Shown here in pieces: positions 1-8,275 of a stretch of 64,000 bases of DNA. The notes beneath the pieces were generated by a model. That model made no database searches. It had not been told where the DNA came from and worked only from the letters and a program-made list of their open reading frames with translations. Source of the stretch: Thalassospira alkalitolerans (GTDB taxonomy: Bacteria; Pseudomonadota; Alphaproteobacteria; Rhodospirillales; Thalassospiraceae); contig NZ_JFKB01000001.1 of the NCBI RefSeq assembly GCF_002115745.1, positions 372,001 to 436,000 on the forward strand, written 5' to 3'. Position numbers and translations under genes: made by a program. Positions within the stretch are counted from its first letter, which is position 1. Each line of letters opens with the position of its first letter.

Positions 1-10
1 TTTGTATCTG

Positions 11-778
11 TCAGCCTGCCAAAATCCTGATGCCTAATCCCGCTAGACAAATGCCGACACCCCGTTCGACCCATTCCTTGATTGCGGCAATGCGTGCCTG
101 CACCGCTGGCAGGGTCAGGGCGATGGCGACCAGGGCGAACCAGATCATGTGACAGGCAGCGATATAAAAACCGTATCCGACCTCGACCCATACCGGGGTA
201 TCGGGCGAAATCACCTGACTGAATAGCGAGACGATGAACAATATCGTCTTGGGATTTAATGCATTGCAGGCAAATCCAACCCAGAACGCCGATCCGTTTC
301 GGTTTTGATCGGTGCTCGGGGCAATGATGCCTTGTGTGGTGCTTTGATTGATCGCTGCTGTGTGAGAGACGGTGACTGACGCAAAGATTTCTGACCCGTC
401 GGACACTTTTTTTGCTGTTTGTCGTGTCGTGTTGTGCCCGTTGTTTTTAATCGCATGACCGACACAGCCCTTTGCAAGTTTTTTGATATCGGGCCACAGA
501 GCCGAGCATCCCAGCCAAATCAGATAGGTCGCACCAAGATAGCGCAATGATGTCAGCACCCAGATGTTGCTGGCAAACACCACGCCCAACCCGATCAGGG
601 TATAGGCCAGATGAACCGAAACGCCACTGCCGATCCCGATGGCGCAGAGCACCCCGGCGCGACGGCCACGGGCAAGTGCGATGCGTGTGACCATGGCGAA
701 ATCGGGGCCGGGGCTTATGACGGCAAGAACGGTGATGATGGCAACGGCGATGATTTCCATCTCGGCAATGGCGGGCAT
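11..778 (-). CDS. LysE/RhtB-family amino-acid exporter with an enlarged central loop
   Basis: This is an inner-membrane efflux protein of the LysE/RhtB family, which exports amino acids and related metabolites. The N-terminus shows the family signature (SPGPDFAMV, about residues 22-30), followed by hydrophobic helices and the conserved GFACNALNPKT segment near residues 168-178. At 255 aa it is about 45 residues longer than the usual 205-210. The extra stretch is a polar, Ser/Thr/Asn-rich loop between about residues 98 and 162. The gene is divergent from a LysR-type gene, a common arrangement in which the regulator controls the exporter. The substrate cannot be told from the sequence. Confidence 0.85.
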   Translation of the reverse strand: MPAIAEMEIIAVAIITVLAVISPGPDFAMVTRIALARGRRAGVLCAIGIGSGVSVHLAYTLIGLGVVFASNIWVLTSLRYLGATYLIWLGCSALWPDIKKLAKGCVGHAIKNNGHNTTRQTAKKVSDGSEIFASVTVSHTAAINQSTTQGIIAPSTDQNRNGSAFWVGFACNALNPKTILFIVSLFSQVISPDTPVWVEVGYGFYIAACHMIWFALVAIALTLPAVQARIAAIKEWVERGVGICLAGLGIRILAG

Positions 779-847
779 GGTTGTGATCCTTGATCTGTGA
801 GGAGATTCAGTATCAAACTGGATCTATCGCCAGAAAATCGAAAAATA

Positions 848-1777
848 ATGGGATATTTCGTGAGTAATATTCACAGAAAACGCAGCCTGCCACCGCTTGC
901 CGCCCTGCCCGCATTCGAGGCCGCCGCCCGGCACCAAAGTTTTTCACGTGCGGCGGAAGAATTGCATCTGACCCATGGGGCGATCAGCCGCGCGGTCGCA
1001 CAAATCGAGGAACGGTTGGGTGTTGATCTGTTTGTCCGGCGTAATCGGCGGGTTTGGTTGACGCCCGCGGGGGAACGGCTTTTAAAGGCGACGGTGTTGG
1101 CATTGGACGGGCTTGATAGCGCGGTTGAGGAAATCCATCGCCATGATGGTACATCACCAATTTTATCAGTTTCGTGCGAGCCAAGCCTTGCAATGCGTTG
1201 GCTGATGCCACGGCTTGGGGCGTTTCGCGACGCCAATCCGGATCTGAATATCGATTTGCGACCGGCAGGCGGCCCGGTTGATTTACTGGCCGAGGGATGT
1301 GATGTGGCAATTCGCCGTGCTGATTTCGGTATTGCCGAGGATTACGACGTTACCCGCTTGTGGCCGGAATTTGCCGGGCCGGTTTGTGATCCACAATGCT
1401 GGAAGACCATTCTGGCATGCGATCTATCCAATGCCAGATGGCTGCATAGTCGCACCCGGCCCGATGCCTGGGAGGTCTGGAAACGCGCCAGCGGATGTGA
1501 GGCCAACCCGGCAAGCGAGCAATATTTCGATCATTTCTTCTTTGCACTTCAGGCGGCGGTCAACCGGCTGGGAACAGCGATCGGGCCTTTGCCGCTGGTT
1601 TATGATGATCTGGCAGTGGGGCGTTTGATTGCGCCGCATGGTATGGCCCCGACCGGATATGATTATGTCCTGATTACCTTGGATCGCCCCGGTCGTGATC
1701 CGCGTATTTTGCGATTCTTTGACTGGTTGATGGGCGAGGCCAAAGGGATGGAAGACGGAATGCTGCCATCGGTCTGA
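848..1777 (+). CDS. LysR-family transcriptional regulator (GcvA-like)
   Basis: This is a DNA-binding regulator with an N-terminal winged helix-turn-helix (LPAFEAAARHQSFSRAAEEL followed by the recognition helix around HGAISRAVAQIEERLG) and a C-terminal LysR substrate-binding domain. The opening LPPLAALPAFEAAARH is typical of the GcvA-like subgroup. I chose the ATG at 848, giving 309 aa; a GTG at 797 in the same frame would add 17 residues that do not look like LysR sequence. It starts 70 bases from the start of the divergent LysE-type gene and is probably its regulator. The effector is unknown. Confidence 0.85.
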   Translation: MGYFVSNIHRKRSLPPLAALPAFEAAARHQSFSRAAEELHLTHGAISRAVAQIEERLGVDLFVRRNRRVWLTPAGERLLKATVLALDGLDSAVEEIHRHDGTSPILSVSCEPSLAMRWLMPRLGAFRDANPDLNIDLRPAGGPVDLLAEGCDVAIRRADFGIAEDYDVTRLWPEFAGPVCDPQCWKTILACDLSNARWLHSRTRPDAWEVWKRASGCEANPASEQYFDHFFFALQAAVNRLGTAIGPLPLVYDDLAVGRLIAPHGMAPTGYDYVLITLDRPGRDPRILRFFDWLMGEAKGMEDGMLPSV

Positions 1778-1894
1778 GCGAAGCACCCGGTTTGCCGGAT
1801 CGGATGTGGTCGCGCCAGATGGCGGAACAATGGGCGAATGCGGCGCGTTTTGGAATGTATCTGAAACAGATTGAGCTGCAGATTGGATTTGGGC

Positions 1895-2434
1895 ATGACC
1901 GATCTTCCCTATTTTGCGAATGTTGAAAGCTATTTCGATATTGGTGTGATCGATATGATTTTGCGGCTATGTGCGGCGACCGTAATCGGCATGGTGATTG
2001 GTTTAAATCGCGATGTGAATGGCAAGCCAACCGGGATGCGCACATTGGCCCTTGTCGCATTGGGAGCCGCTGTTGTGTCGGTCGTCGCGGTGCATTTTCA
2101 GGATTTGATTGATCATCCAGATGCCCTGTCGCGTGTTGTTCAGGGTATTTTACAAGGGGTTCTGACCGGTATCGGGTTTATTGGTGCCGGGGTTATTTTA
2201 CATCAGCCAAAAAGTATGTCGGTCAGTGGTTTGACAACAGCAGCAACCGTCTGGATCACGGCGGCCCTTGGTATTGCCTGTGCCTTGGCGGCCTGGCATA
2301 TCGTGGTGATCGCCACGGTTTTGACCTTGGTTGTGTTGATTGCCCTGAAACCGGTTGAATTGATGTTGGTGCGTGTTCTGAGCAGCAAGGACCGGGCCGA
2401 AAACCTGAAACAGCAGAGCCAAGGCCGGGGTTAG
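1895..2434 (+). CDS. MgtC/SapB-family membrane protein
   Basis: This small integral membrane protein has about five hydrophobic segments and the MgtC/SapB hallmark (RLCAATVIGMVIGLNRD, then KPTGMRTLALVALGAA). MgtC proteins are linked to magnesium limitation and virulence in some bacteria, but the short SapB/YhiD-like members are poorly characterised. The ATG at 1895 gives 179 aa; an upstream TTG at 1871 is less likely. It lies downstream of the LysR gene with a 117-base gap and converges with the LacI-type regulator. Family assignment is firm; role is not. Confidence 0.8.
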   Translation: MTDLPYFANVESYFDIGVIDMILRLCAATVIGMVIGLNRDVNGKPTGMRTLALVALGAAVVSVVAVHFQDLIDHPDALSRVVQGILQGVLTGIGFIGAGVILHQPKSMSVSGLTTAATVWITAALGIACALAAWHIVVIATVLTLVVLIALKPVELMLVRVLSSKDRAENLKQQSQGRG

Positions 2435-2473
2435 GTGGAAATTCAGGTTTAAGCGCATTTAAGCGGCGGGTCC

Positions 2474-3514
2474 CTAGAAATCCTCGCCCTCGCGGAAGGC
2501 GGCAAGATCATCGATCCGGCGATAGGGCAAAAGCGTTTGCAGTTGTTCTGCCGGGGTGCCGGTCATCAGGCTGTGCAGATGTTCTGACAGGACTTTGCCG
2601 ACCTTGCGTTGTGGCTGGTAATAATAGGCCAGTTTTTGTTTGGACAGCATGCGGAACGGCATACCGCCAAACCCGACAACGCCGATACCATCACGAATTG
2701 TATCCATACCCAGTTCCATTAAGGCCTCAAGCGCGCCGATCATGGTCATCTGGCTGGCGCACACCACCGCAGTTGCATCGCGGCGATTGGTGAACAGGCG
2801 GGTGGTTGCTTCGCGTGCTGCCCGCACGGAAACATCCGAACTCATCCAGATCAGGCTTTCGGGGTTTAGTCCGGCATCGACCATGGCGCGCTTTGCACCA
2901 CGTTTGCGATAGCCAAAAAAGGTTAAATCATCGCGCGGATCGATCATCGCGATGATGCGATGGCCATCGTCAATCAGGCGTTTGACAGCATCATAAGCCG
3001 CCTGTTCATCATCATGATCGACAAAGGCATGCGGGGTCAAAAGTTCGGTTCGGCCAAAACTGACAAAGGGGAAGTCATGTTGCAGGCAGTATTTGGCGCG
3101 GCTGTCCTGAAGGGTGGTGCGTGAAAATACCACCGCATCGGCCATGCGTTGGGTATGGACACGTTTTACGGGCTCAAGCGGGTCTTCGGTGCTGGTTTGT
3201 GCCAATACGACCAGCGAGTAACGATCAGCCTCCAGCCCGCGAGCAAGACTTTCGACCTGCGCCAGAAAGCCCGGATCGCCGTAATCGCCGACTTCGGGGG
3301 AATACAGGATCGAGCAGACCTGCATGGTTTTGCCGGTGCGCAACATCACACCACGCGCATCGGGTTGATAACCGATTTCCTTGGCGGCGGCCTTGACCTT
3401 GGCGATGGTGTCGGGTTTGACCTCTGGCCCGTCTTTTAATGCGCGCGATACCGTCGTGACGGATATGCCAAGGCGGTCGGCGATAGTGCGTAGGTTCGGG
3501 CGCGAAGTTGACAT
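2474..3514 (-). CDS. LacI-family transcriptional regulator of the beta-glucoside locus
   Basis: This LacI/GalR repressor has an N-terminal helix-turn-helix (LRTIADRLGISVTTVSRAL, residues 8-26), a hinge near residues 45-60 and a periplasmic-binding-protein-like effector domain to residue 346. It is the last gene of the minus-strand pair with the GH1 beta-glucosidase, 84 bases downstream of it. The divergent sugar ABC transporter promoter region holds two LacI-type operators with the core CGTAACGTTTCG. I infer that it binds those sites and responds to a glucoside or its breakdown product. Confidence 0.9.
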   Translation of the reverse strand: MSTSRPNLRTIADRLGISVTTVSRALKDGPEVKPDTIAKVKAAAKEIGYQPDARGVMLRTGKTMQVCSILYSPEVGDYGDPGFLAQVESLARGLEADRYSLVVLAQTSTEDPLEPVKRVHTQRMADAVVFSRTTLQDSRAKYCLQHDFPFVSFGRTELLTPHAFVDHDDEQAAYDAVKRLIDDGHRIIAMIDPRDDLTFFGYRKRGAKRAMVDAGLNPESLIWMSSDVSVRAAREATTRLFTNRRDATAVVCASQMTMIGALEALMELGMDTIRDGIGVVGFGGMPFRMLSKQKLAYYYQPQRKVGKVLSEHLHSLMTGTPAEQLQTLLPYRRIDDLAAFREGEDF

Positions 3515-3549
3515 ACAGGGGTCCGTTTATTTTAGAGACAGGACAATCT

Positions 3550-3582
3550 AGAGCATGGTTCGTGAAATATGAACCATGCTCT
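3550..3582. repeat. 12-bp perfect inverted repeat between bgl and the LacI gene
   Basis: AGAGCATGGTTC at 3550-3561 pairs perfectly with 3571-3582 around a 9-base loop. On the minus strand it follows the beta-glucosidase stop and precedes the LacI-type gene. No T-tract follows, so it may be a processing or stability hairpin rather than a simple terminator. It could separate expression of enzyme and regulator. Confidence 0.55.
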
Positions 3583-3598
3583 GACTGTCGGCGTGTGA

Positions 3599-4930
3599 TT
3601 AAGGTAGTGCGTTGCTTTCAATCACGCGACGCATGAAGTCATAGGATGCCTTAGGTGTGCGTTTTTGGGTGGTGTAATCGACATGCACCAGCCCAAACCG
3701 TTTTTCATAGCCATAGGCCCATTCAAAATTATCAAGCAGTGACCAAGGCATATATCCTTGAACATTTGCGCCTTCGCCGGTGGCCCGAATGATTGCACCA
3801 AGATATTCGGTGTAATAAGCGATGCGGTCCTGATCATCAATTAGGCCATCATTGCCGGGAATGTCGATAAAGGCGCCGCCATTTTCGGTCACAAAGGTCG
3901 GCGGGTTGCCATAGTTATCCTGAAGGATTTTCATGGTGCGATAAAAACAATCGCCATCAATCGCCCAGCCCATTTCCGTACGGCGGAAATATTTCGGCGG
4001 TTTAGCATGTTTGAATGGCCATGCACGACCGTCGGCGGCTTCGACATAGCTTGGAAAATATTGGTTCAGGCCTTGAAAATCGACCTTGGTTTTGATGGCT
4101 TCAAGATCGCCATTCTGAATGTGGGGTTCCATGCGGTCCAGAATCAGATCGGGATAGCGACCGTGATAAACCGGGTCAAGGAATACGCCATTCCATTTTG
4201 CTTCGAACAGGTCAACCAGATGGGCGTCCTGTTCGCGGCGATGTGGCAGGGTATAGCCCTTGTGCATCGGTAAAACAAAACCGACCGGCGCATCGGGGTA
4301 ATGTTGTTTGATGACGCGGGTTGCACGGGCGTGGCACATATTCAGATGGTGGGCGACGCGCATGGCGGCACGTGGGTCGGTGATGCCCGGTGCATGGCGG
4401 CCTTCTTCATGGCCGACCCAGGCGATGACATTGGGTTCGTTAAATGTTACCCATGATTTCACCCGGTCGCCAAAGCGCGTGACAAGCAATTGGGTATAAT
4501 CGCTAAACCAGTCAACGATATCGCGGTTGGTCCAGCCGCCCCGGTCCTGCAGTGCCTGTGGCAAATCCCAGTGATACAGGCATAGCCATGGATCAAGGCC
4601 ACGTTCGAGCATGCCATCAATCAAACGGTCATAGAATGCGATGCCAGTTTCGTTGATTTTGCCGGTGCCATCGGGCATGACGCGCGGCCACATGATCGAA
4701 AATCGGTAATGCTTTGCGCCGAGTCCCTTGATCAGGTCGAGATCTTCAGCCCAGCGATGATAGTGATCGCAGGCAATGCTGCCATCATCCCCATTGGCAA
4801 CCCGGCCCGGCGTGGCACAATAGGTGTCCCAGATGCTGGGGCCGCGGCCATCATCGGCGGCACCGCCTTCGATCTGATAGCTTGAGGTCGATACACCCCA
4901 GCGGAAATCGTCGGGAAAAGGTTTGGTCAT
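3599..4930 (-). CDS. Glycoside hydrolase family 1 beta-glucosidase
   Basis: This enzyme hydrolyses beta-glucosides, releasing glucose by a retaining mechanism; no signal peptide is seen, so it should be cytoplasmic and act on imported substrate. The GH1 N-terminal signature (FRWGVSTSSYQIEGG) is at residues 9-23. The acid/base Glu is E165 in TFNEPN and the nucleophile is E349 in VTENGG. The 443 aa length is normal. It is divergent from a sugar ABC importer and followed by a LacI regulator, making a self-contained uptake and hydrolysis locus. The exact substrate (cellobiose, gentiobiose, laminaribiose or other) is not determinable here. Confidence 0.95.
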   Translation of the reverse strand: MTKPFPDDFRWGVSTSSYQIEGGAADDGRGPSIWDTYCATPGRVANGDDGSIACDHYHRWAEDLDLIKGLGAKHYRFSIMWPRVMPDGTGKINETGIAFYDRLIDGMLERGLDPWLCLYHWDLPQALQDRGGWTNRDIVDWFSDYTQLLVTRFGDRVKSWVTFNEPNVIAWVGHEEGRHAPGITDPRAAMRVAHHLNMCHARATRVIKQHYPDAPVGFVLPMHKGYTLPHRREQDAHLVDLFEAKWNGVFLDPVYHGRYPDLILDRMEPHIQNGDLEAIKTKVDFQGLNQYFPSYVEAADGRAWPFKHAKPPKYFRRTEMGWAIDGDCFYRTMKILQDNYGNPPTFVTENGGAFIDIPGNDGLIDDQDRIAYYTEYLGAIIRATGEGANVQGYMPWSLLDNFEWAYGYEKRFGLVHVDYTTQKRTPKASYDFMRRVIESNALP

Positions 4931-4980
4931 GTTCGCTTCCTTGCCCTGTCATGGATCGCGTTCGTTGGTGAATCCAAAAT

Positions 4981-4992
4981 CGTAACGTTTCG
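4981..4992. promoter_or_regulatory. LacI-type operator, bgl side
   Basis: CGTAACGTTTCG lies about 50 bases upstream of the beta-glucosidase start. It has the central ACGT typical of LacI/GalR operators and is the exact reverse complement of the site at 5090-5101. It is the presumed target of the LacI-type regulator encoded in this locus. Confidence 0.7.
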
Positions 4993-5054
4993 GAAATTTC
5001 GGCAAAAAAATAATGCCGGATTGATTTCACCTTATTATGGGCTGGTTTTGTTGA

Positions 5055-5083
5055 TTGACAAGAGCGAATAAAGCGCCTATCAA
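5055..5083 (+). promoter_or_regulatory. Predicted sigma-70 promoter of the sugar ABC operon
   Basis: TTGACA at 5055-5060 and TATCAA at 5078-5083 are separated by 17 bases. The LacI-type operator at 5090-5101 would sit over the transcription start, a classic repression geometry. Confidence 0.65.
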
Positions 5084-5089
5084 AAAAAT

Positions 5090-5101
5090 CGAAACGTTAC
5101 G
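5090..5101. promoter_or_regulatory. LacI-type operator, ABC transporter side
   Basis: CGAAACGTTACG lies just downstream of the predicted -10 box and is the inverted copy of the site at 4981-4992. The two centres are about 109 bases apart. Together they suggest coordinated repression of both divergent arms, possibly with looping. Confidence 0.7.
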
Positions 5102-5159
5102 AATTTTCGGCCATTTAAGAAGTCGGGCGCGAACGTATCCATTAGGGAGGACATCCGTT

Positions 5160-6404
5160 ATGAAGAAATTTTCCAAGGTCGCCGCACTCGCGACATTTCT
5201 GAGTGCCAGTGTATCTGCCGGTGCGCTTCACGCCCAAACCGCCGAAGTTTTGCATTGGTGGACATCGGGCAGTGAACAGGCCGCATTGGCCGAAGTTCGC
5301 AGTGCGTTTGAAGCGCAAGGCGGCACATGGGTCGATACGCCAATTGCCGGTGGCGGTAATGCCCGCGCGGCGGCTGTCAATCGCATGTTGGGGGGGGATC
5401 CCGCCACGGTTTTCCAGTTTTCTATCGGACAGCAATTGCGCGAATTGGCCGATCAGGGCCTTTTGGCCAATGTGAATGCCGTGGCCGAGGAAGAAGACTG
5501 GGACAATAAATTGCCGCCGCTGATTGTTAAGGCGGCGAAATATGATGGCGATTATATTGCCGCGCCGATCAACATCCACGGCGAAAACTGGATGTTCTTT
5601 AATAAGGCGGCGCTTGAAAAAGCCGGTGTCGAGGTGCCAAAAAGCTGGCCCGAGTTCATCGAGGCGGCCAAGAAGCTTGGCGATGCCGGGGTGATACCGA
5701 TTGGTCTTGGCGGACAGCCATGGCAGGAACGCATCATGTTCAATAGCGTCCTTCTTGGCGTTGGTGGACGTGATTTCTATGCCAAGATTTACAGCACGCT
5801 TGATGATGATTTGCTGGCGTCCGATACCATGCGCAAGGTGTTTGAAACCTTTGCGGCATTGAAACCCTTTGTCGATGAATCAAGCCCCGGACGTAATTGG
5901 AACGAGGCGACCAATATGGTCATTCGTGGCGATGCGGCGTTTCAGTTCATGGGGGATTGGGCCAAGGGTGAAATCATTGCTGGCGGAGTCGAACCGGGTA
6001 CTACGGTGGGTTGTGCTTTTGCCCCGGCAATTGATACCGCCTATATCATGACGGTGGATGCGTTTGCATTTTCTGCCATTGCTGATGACGATGCCATTGC
6101 TGCTCAGCAAAAAATGGCCCATGTCATGCTTGAACCGGACGTACAGATCGCCTTTAACAAGAAAAAAGGATCGATCCCTGCCCGTCTCGACGTCCCGGCC
6201 GATAGTTTTGACGCCTGTGCCCAAATGGCGATTGCCACCCTTCAGGATAAGAAAACCCATCTGGTCAGTACCGGACTTTTCGGTGTGCCAAGTGCGGTTT
6301 CCGGCGCAATTGATGACAGCATCTCGAATTTCTGGAACAGTGCTGACATGAGCCCGGAAGAGGGTCAGGAACAATTCCGTCAGGCGATTTCCTACGCCAA
6401 GTAA
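5160..6404 (+). CDS. Sugar ABC transporter, periplasmic solute-binding protein
   Basis: This is a family 1 extracellular solute-binding protein that captures a sugar and delivers it to the permease pair encoded next. The ATG at 5160 is preceded by AGGGAGG and starts a clear signal peptide (MKKFSKVAALATFLSASVSA, cleavage probably after ALHA near residue 24), giving 414 aa. The mature part begins EVLHWWTSGSEQAAL, typical of the family. The same frame stays open upstream to 5055, but that part is promoter DNA. Linkage to the beta-glucosidase suggests a beta-glucoside or oligosaccharide ligand. Confidence 0.92.
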   Translation: MKKFSKVAALATFLSASVSAGALHAQTAEVLHWWTSGSEQAALAEVRSAFEAQGGTWVDTPIAGGGNARAAAVNRMLGGDPATVFQFSIGQQLRELADQGLLANVNAVAEEEDWDNKLPPLIVKAAKYDGDYIAAPINIHGENWMFFNKAALEKAGVEVPKSWPEFIEAAKKLGDAGVIPIGLGGQPWQERIMFNSVLLGVGGRDFYAKIYSTLDDDLLASDTMRKVFETFAALKPFVDESSPGRNWNEATNMVIRGDAAFQFMGDWAKGEIIAGGVEPGTTVGCAFAPAIDTAYIMTVDAFAFSAIADDDAIAAQQKMAHVMLEPDVQIAFNKKKGSIPARLDVPADSFDACAQMAIATLQDKKTHLVSTGLFGVPSAVSGAIDDSISNFWNSADMSPEEGQEQFRQAISYAK

Positions 6405-6482
6405 GGCGGTTGGAAAGACACGACTTTGCAGGTGCGCCGCTGTTGATTGCAGCGGCGCTTTTCCAAAGAAGCGAGAATATTC

Positions 6483-7412
6483 ATGGCCGAACCGGCACAA
6501 GGTGCGTTGAAACCTTCGCATGACGGCAGGCGGCGCTGGCGTCCGCAATGGACCGCCAAAATGGCGTTGATCCCTGCGATGACGATCACCATCGTTTGTT
6601 TTTATGGCTTTATTATCTGGACTTTTGTGATCTCGCTGACGCGGTCGCGTCTGTTGCCGGTCTATAAATTTACCGGGTTTGATCAATATATACGCCTGTT
6701 CGCCAATGAACGCTGGTGGACGGCAATGCAGAATTTGGCAATTCACGGATGCCTGTTTATCGGTGGCTGTGTTGTTTTTGGCTATTTGCTGGCGATCCTG
6801 ATTGACCGCGGCATCAAGGCCGAAGGCATGTTTCGCACCATTTTCATGTTACCGCTGTCGATGTCATTCATCGTGACCGGGGTGATCTGGCAATGGGTGA
6901 TGAATCCGGGGCTTGGTTTGCAGGATGCGGTCCGTGAACTGGGTTGGACCACGTTCGAGTTCAACTGGATCGTGCGTCAGGACCGATCGATTTATACGCT
7001 GGCAATTGCCGGGGTCTGGCAGCAGGTCGGGCTGTGCATGGCGCTATTTTTAGCCGGGCTTCGCAATATTGATCCCAATATCTGGAAAGCATCCCGGGTC
7101 GATGGCATTCCGGTTTGGCGGGTTTATTTCCATATCGTCACGCCGATGATGCGCACCGTGTTCTTTACGGTGTTTATCCTGATGAGCGCGATTGTCATGA
7201 AGGCCTTTGACCTTGTTGTCGCGCTGACCGGCGGGGGGCCGGGCTTTTCATCTGATTTGCCAGCCCGGTTTGTTGTCGATCATATTTTGAACCGTCAGGA
7301 ACTTGGCCTTGGTGCGGCGGGTGCGTTTGTTTTGCTATGTACCGTGATTGCTGTGATTTCGCCCTATATCCATTTTGAACTGCGCAAAGAGCGCGGCGGT
7401 CGGGGGCATTGA
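6483..7412 (+). CDS. Sugar ABC transporter permease (MalF/UgpA-like)
   Basis: This is one of two inner-membrane permease subunits of the carbohydrate importer. It has about six transmembrane segments and the EAA-type cytoplasmic loop (RNIDPNIWKASRVDGIPVWRV, near residue 220) that contacts the ATPase. I chose the ATG at 6483 (309 aa); a TTG at 6447 is possible but lies in poorly conserved sequence. The stop overlaps the region of the next permease start, indicating translational coupling. Confidence 0.92.
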   Translation: MAEPAQGALKPSHDGRRRWRPQWTAKMALIPAMTITIVCFYGFIIWTFVISLTRSRLLPVYKFTGFDQYIRLFANERWWTAMQNLAIHGCLFIGGCVVFGYLLAILIDRGIKAEGMFRTIFMLPLSMSFIVTGVIWQWVMNPGLGLQDAVRELGWTTFEFNWIVRQDRSIYTLAIAGVWQQVGLCMALFLAGLRNIDPNIWKASRVDGIPVWRVYFHIVTPMMRTVFFTVFILMSAIVMKAFDLVVALTGGGPGFSSDLPARFVVDHILNRQELGLGAAGAFVLLCTVIAVISPYIHFELRKERGGRGH

Positions 7413-7414
7413 TT

Positions 7415-8269
7415 ATGCGCTATAATAAAATTGCCCTTTATGGTTTGCTTTGCGTCGCCGCCGTCCTGATCTTAGCGCCGGTTTTCATCATGGTTTCGAC
7501 ATCGTTGAAATCAATGGATGAAATCCGCAACGGTAGCATTTTTACCCTGCCGGTTGATCCGGGGTTTGGCGCTTGGGGCAAGGCATGGTTTGGCGATTGC
7601 GCCAAGACGCTGGGTGAAAAATGCGGTGGGTTGTCTTCATCGTTTCTGACCTCGGTCAAAATCGTTATTCCCGCCCTGTTCCTGTCAGTCGGGTTGGGGG
7701 CGGTAACCGGTTATACGCTGGCAGTATGGAAGATGAAGGGCGCCAATATCATGTTTGCCGCCCTTTTGGTTGGCATGTTCATCCCGCCGCAGGTCACCCT
7801 TTATCCGTTGATTATTATGGTGCGCGAGCTGGGGATATTTGGATCTATCCCGGGGCTTGTTTTGGTGCATGTCATTTGGGGTGTTGCCTTTACCACCATG
7901 ATGTTTCGCAACTTTTTCAAAACAGTACCGCAAGATTTGCTGAAAGCTGCCCGGATTGACGGGGCCGGTTTCTGGCCGTTGTTCTGGTATGTGATGTTGC
8001 CGCTTTCATTGCCGATTCTGGGTGTCGCGATGATTTTGCAATTTACCTATATCTGGAACGATTTCTTGCTGGGTCTGACGTTTGGCGGGCGGTCCGGGCA
8101 ACCGATGACGGTCGCACTGAATAACCTTGTCGGATCGCAATTCGGCGAGAAGGAATACAATGTCAATATGGCTGCGACCATGCTTACGGCCCTGCCGACC
8201 TTGGCGGTTTACCTGTTGTCGGGGCGGTTGTTTGTGCGCGGTATCGCCGCGGGTGCAGTGAAAGGATAG
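7415..8269 (+). CDS. Sugar ABC transporter permease (MalG/UgpE-like)
   Basis: This is the second permease subunit, with six predicted membrane segments and the EAA loop (QDLLKAARIDGAGFWPLFW) in the C-terminal half. A loop near residues 50-75 with two Cys (FGDCAKTLGEKCGG) is longer than usual. The ATG at 7415 is chosen; a TTG two codons earlier is also in frame. It starts 3 bases after the preceding stop and is 6 bases upstream of the ATPase gene. Confidence 0.92.
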   Translation: MRYNKIALYGLLCVAAVLILAPVFIMVSTSLKSMDEIRNGSIFTLPVDPGFGAWGKAWFGDCAKTLGEKCGGLSSSFLTSVKIVIPALFLSVGLGAVTGYTLAVWKMKGANIMFAALLVGMFIPPQVTLYPLIIMVRELGIFGSIPGLVLVHVIWGVAFTTMMFRNFFKTVPQDLLKAARIDGAGFWPLFWYVMLPLSLPILGVAMILQFTYIWNDFLLGLTFGGRSGQPMTVALNNLVGSQFGEKEYNVNMAATMLTALPTLAVYLLSGRLFVRGIAAGAVKG

Positions 8270-8275
8270 CAGGAC

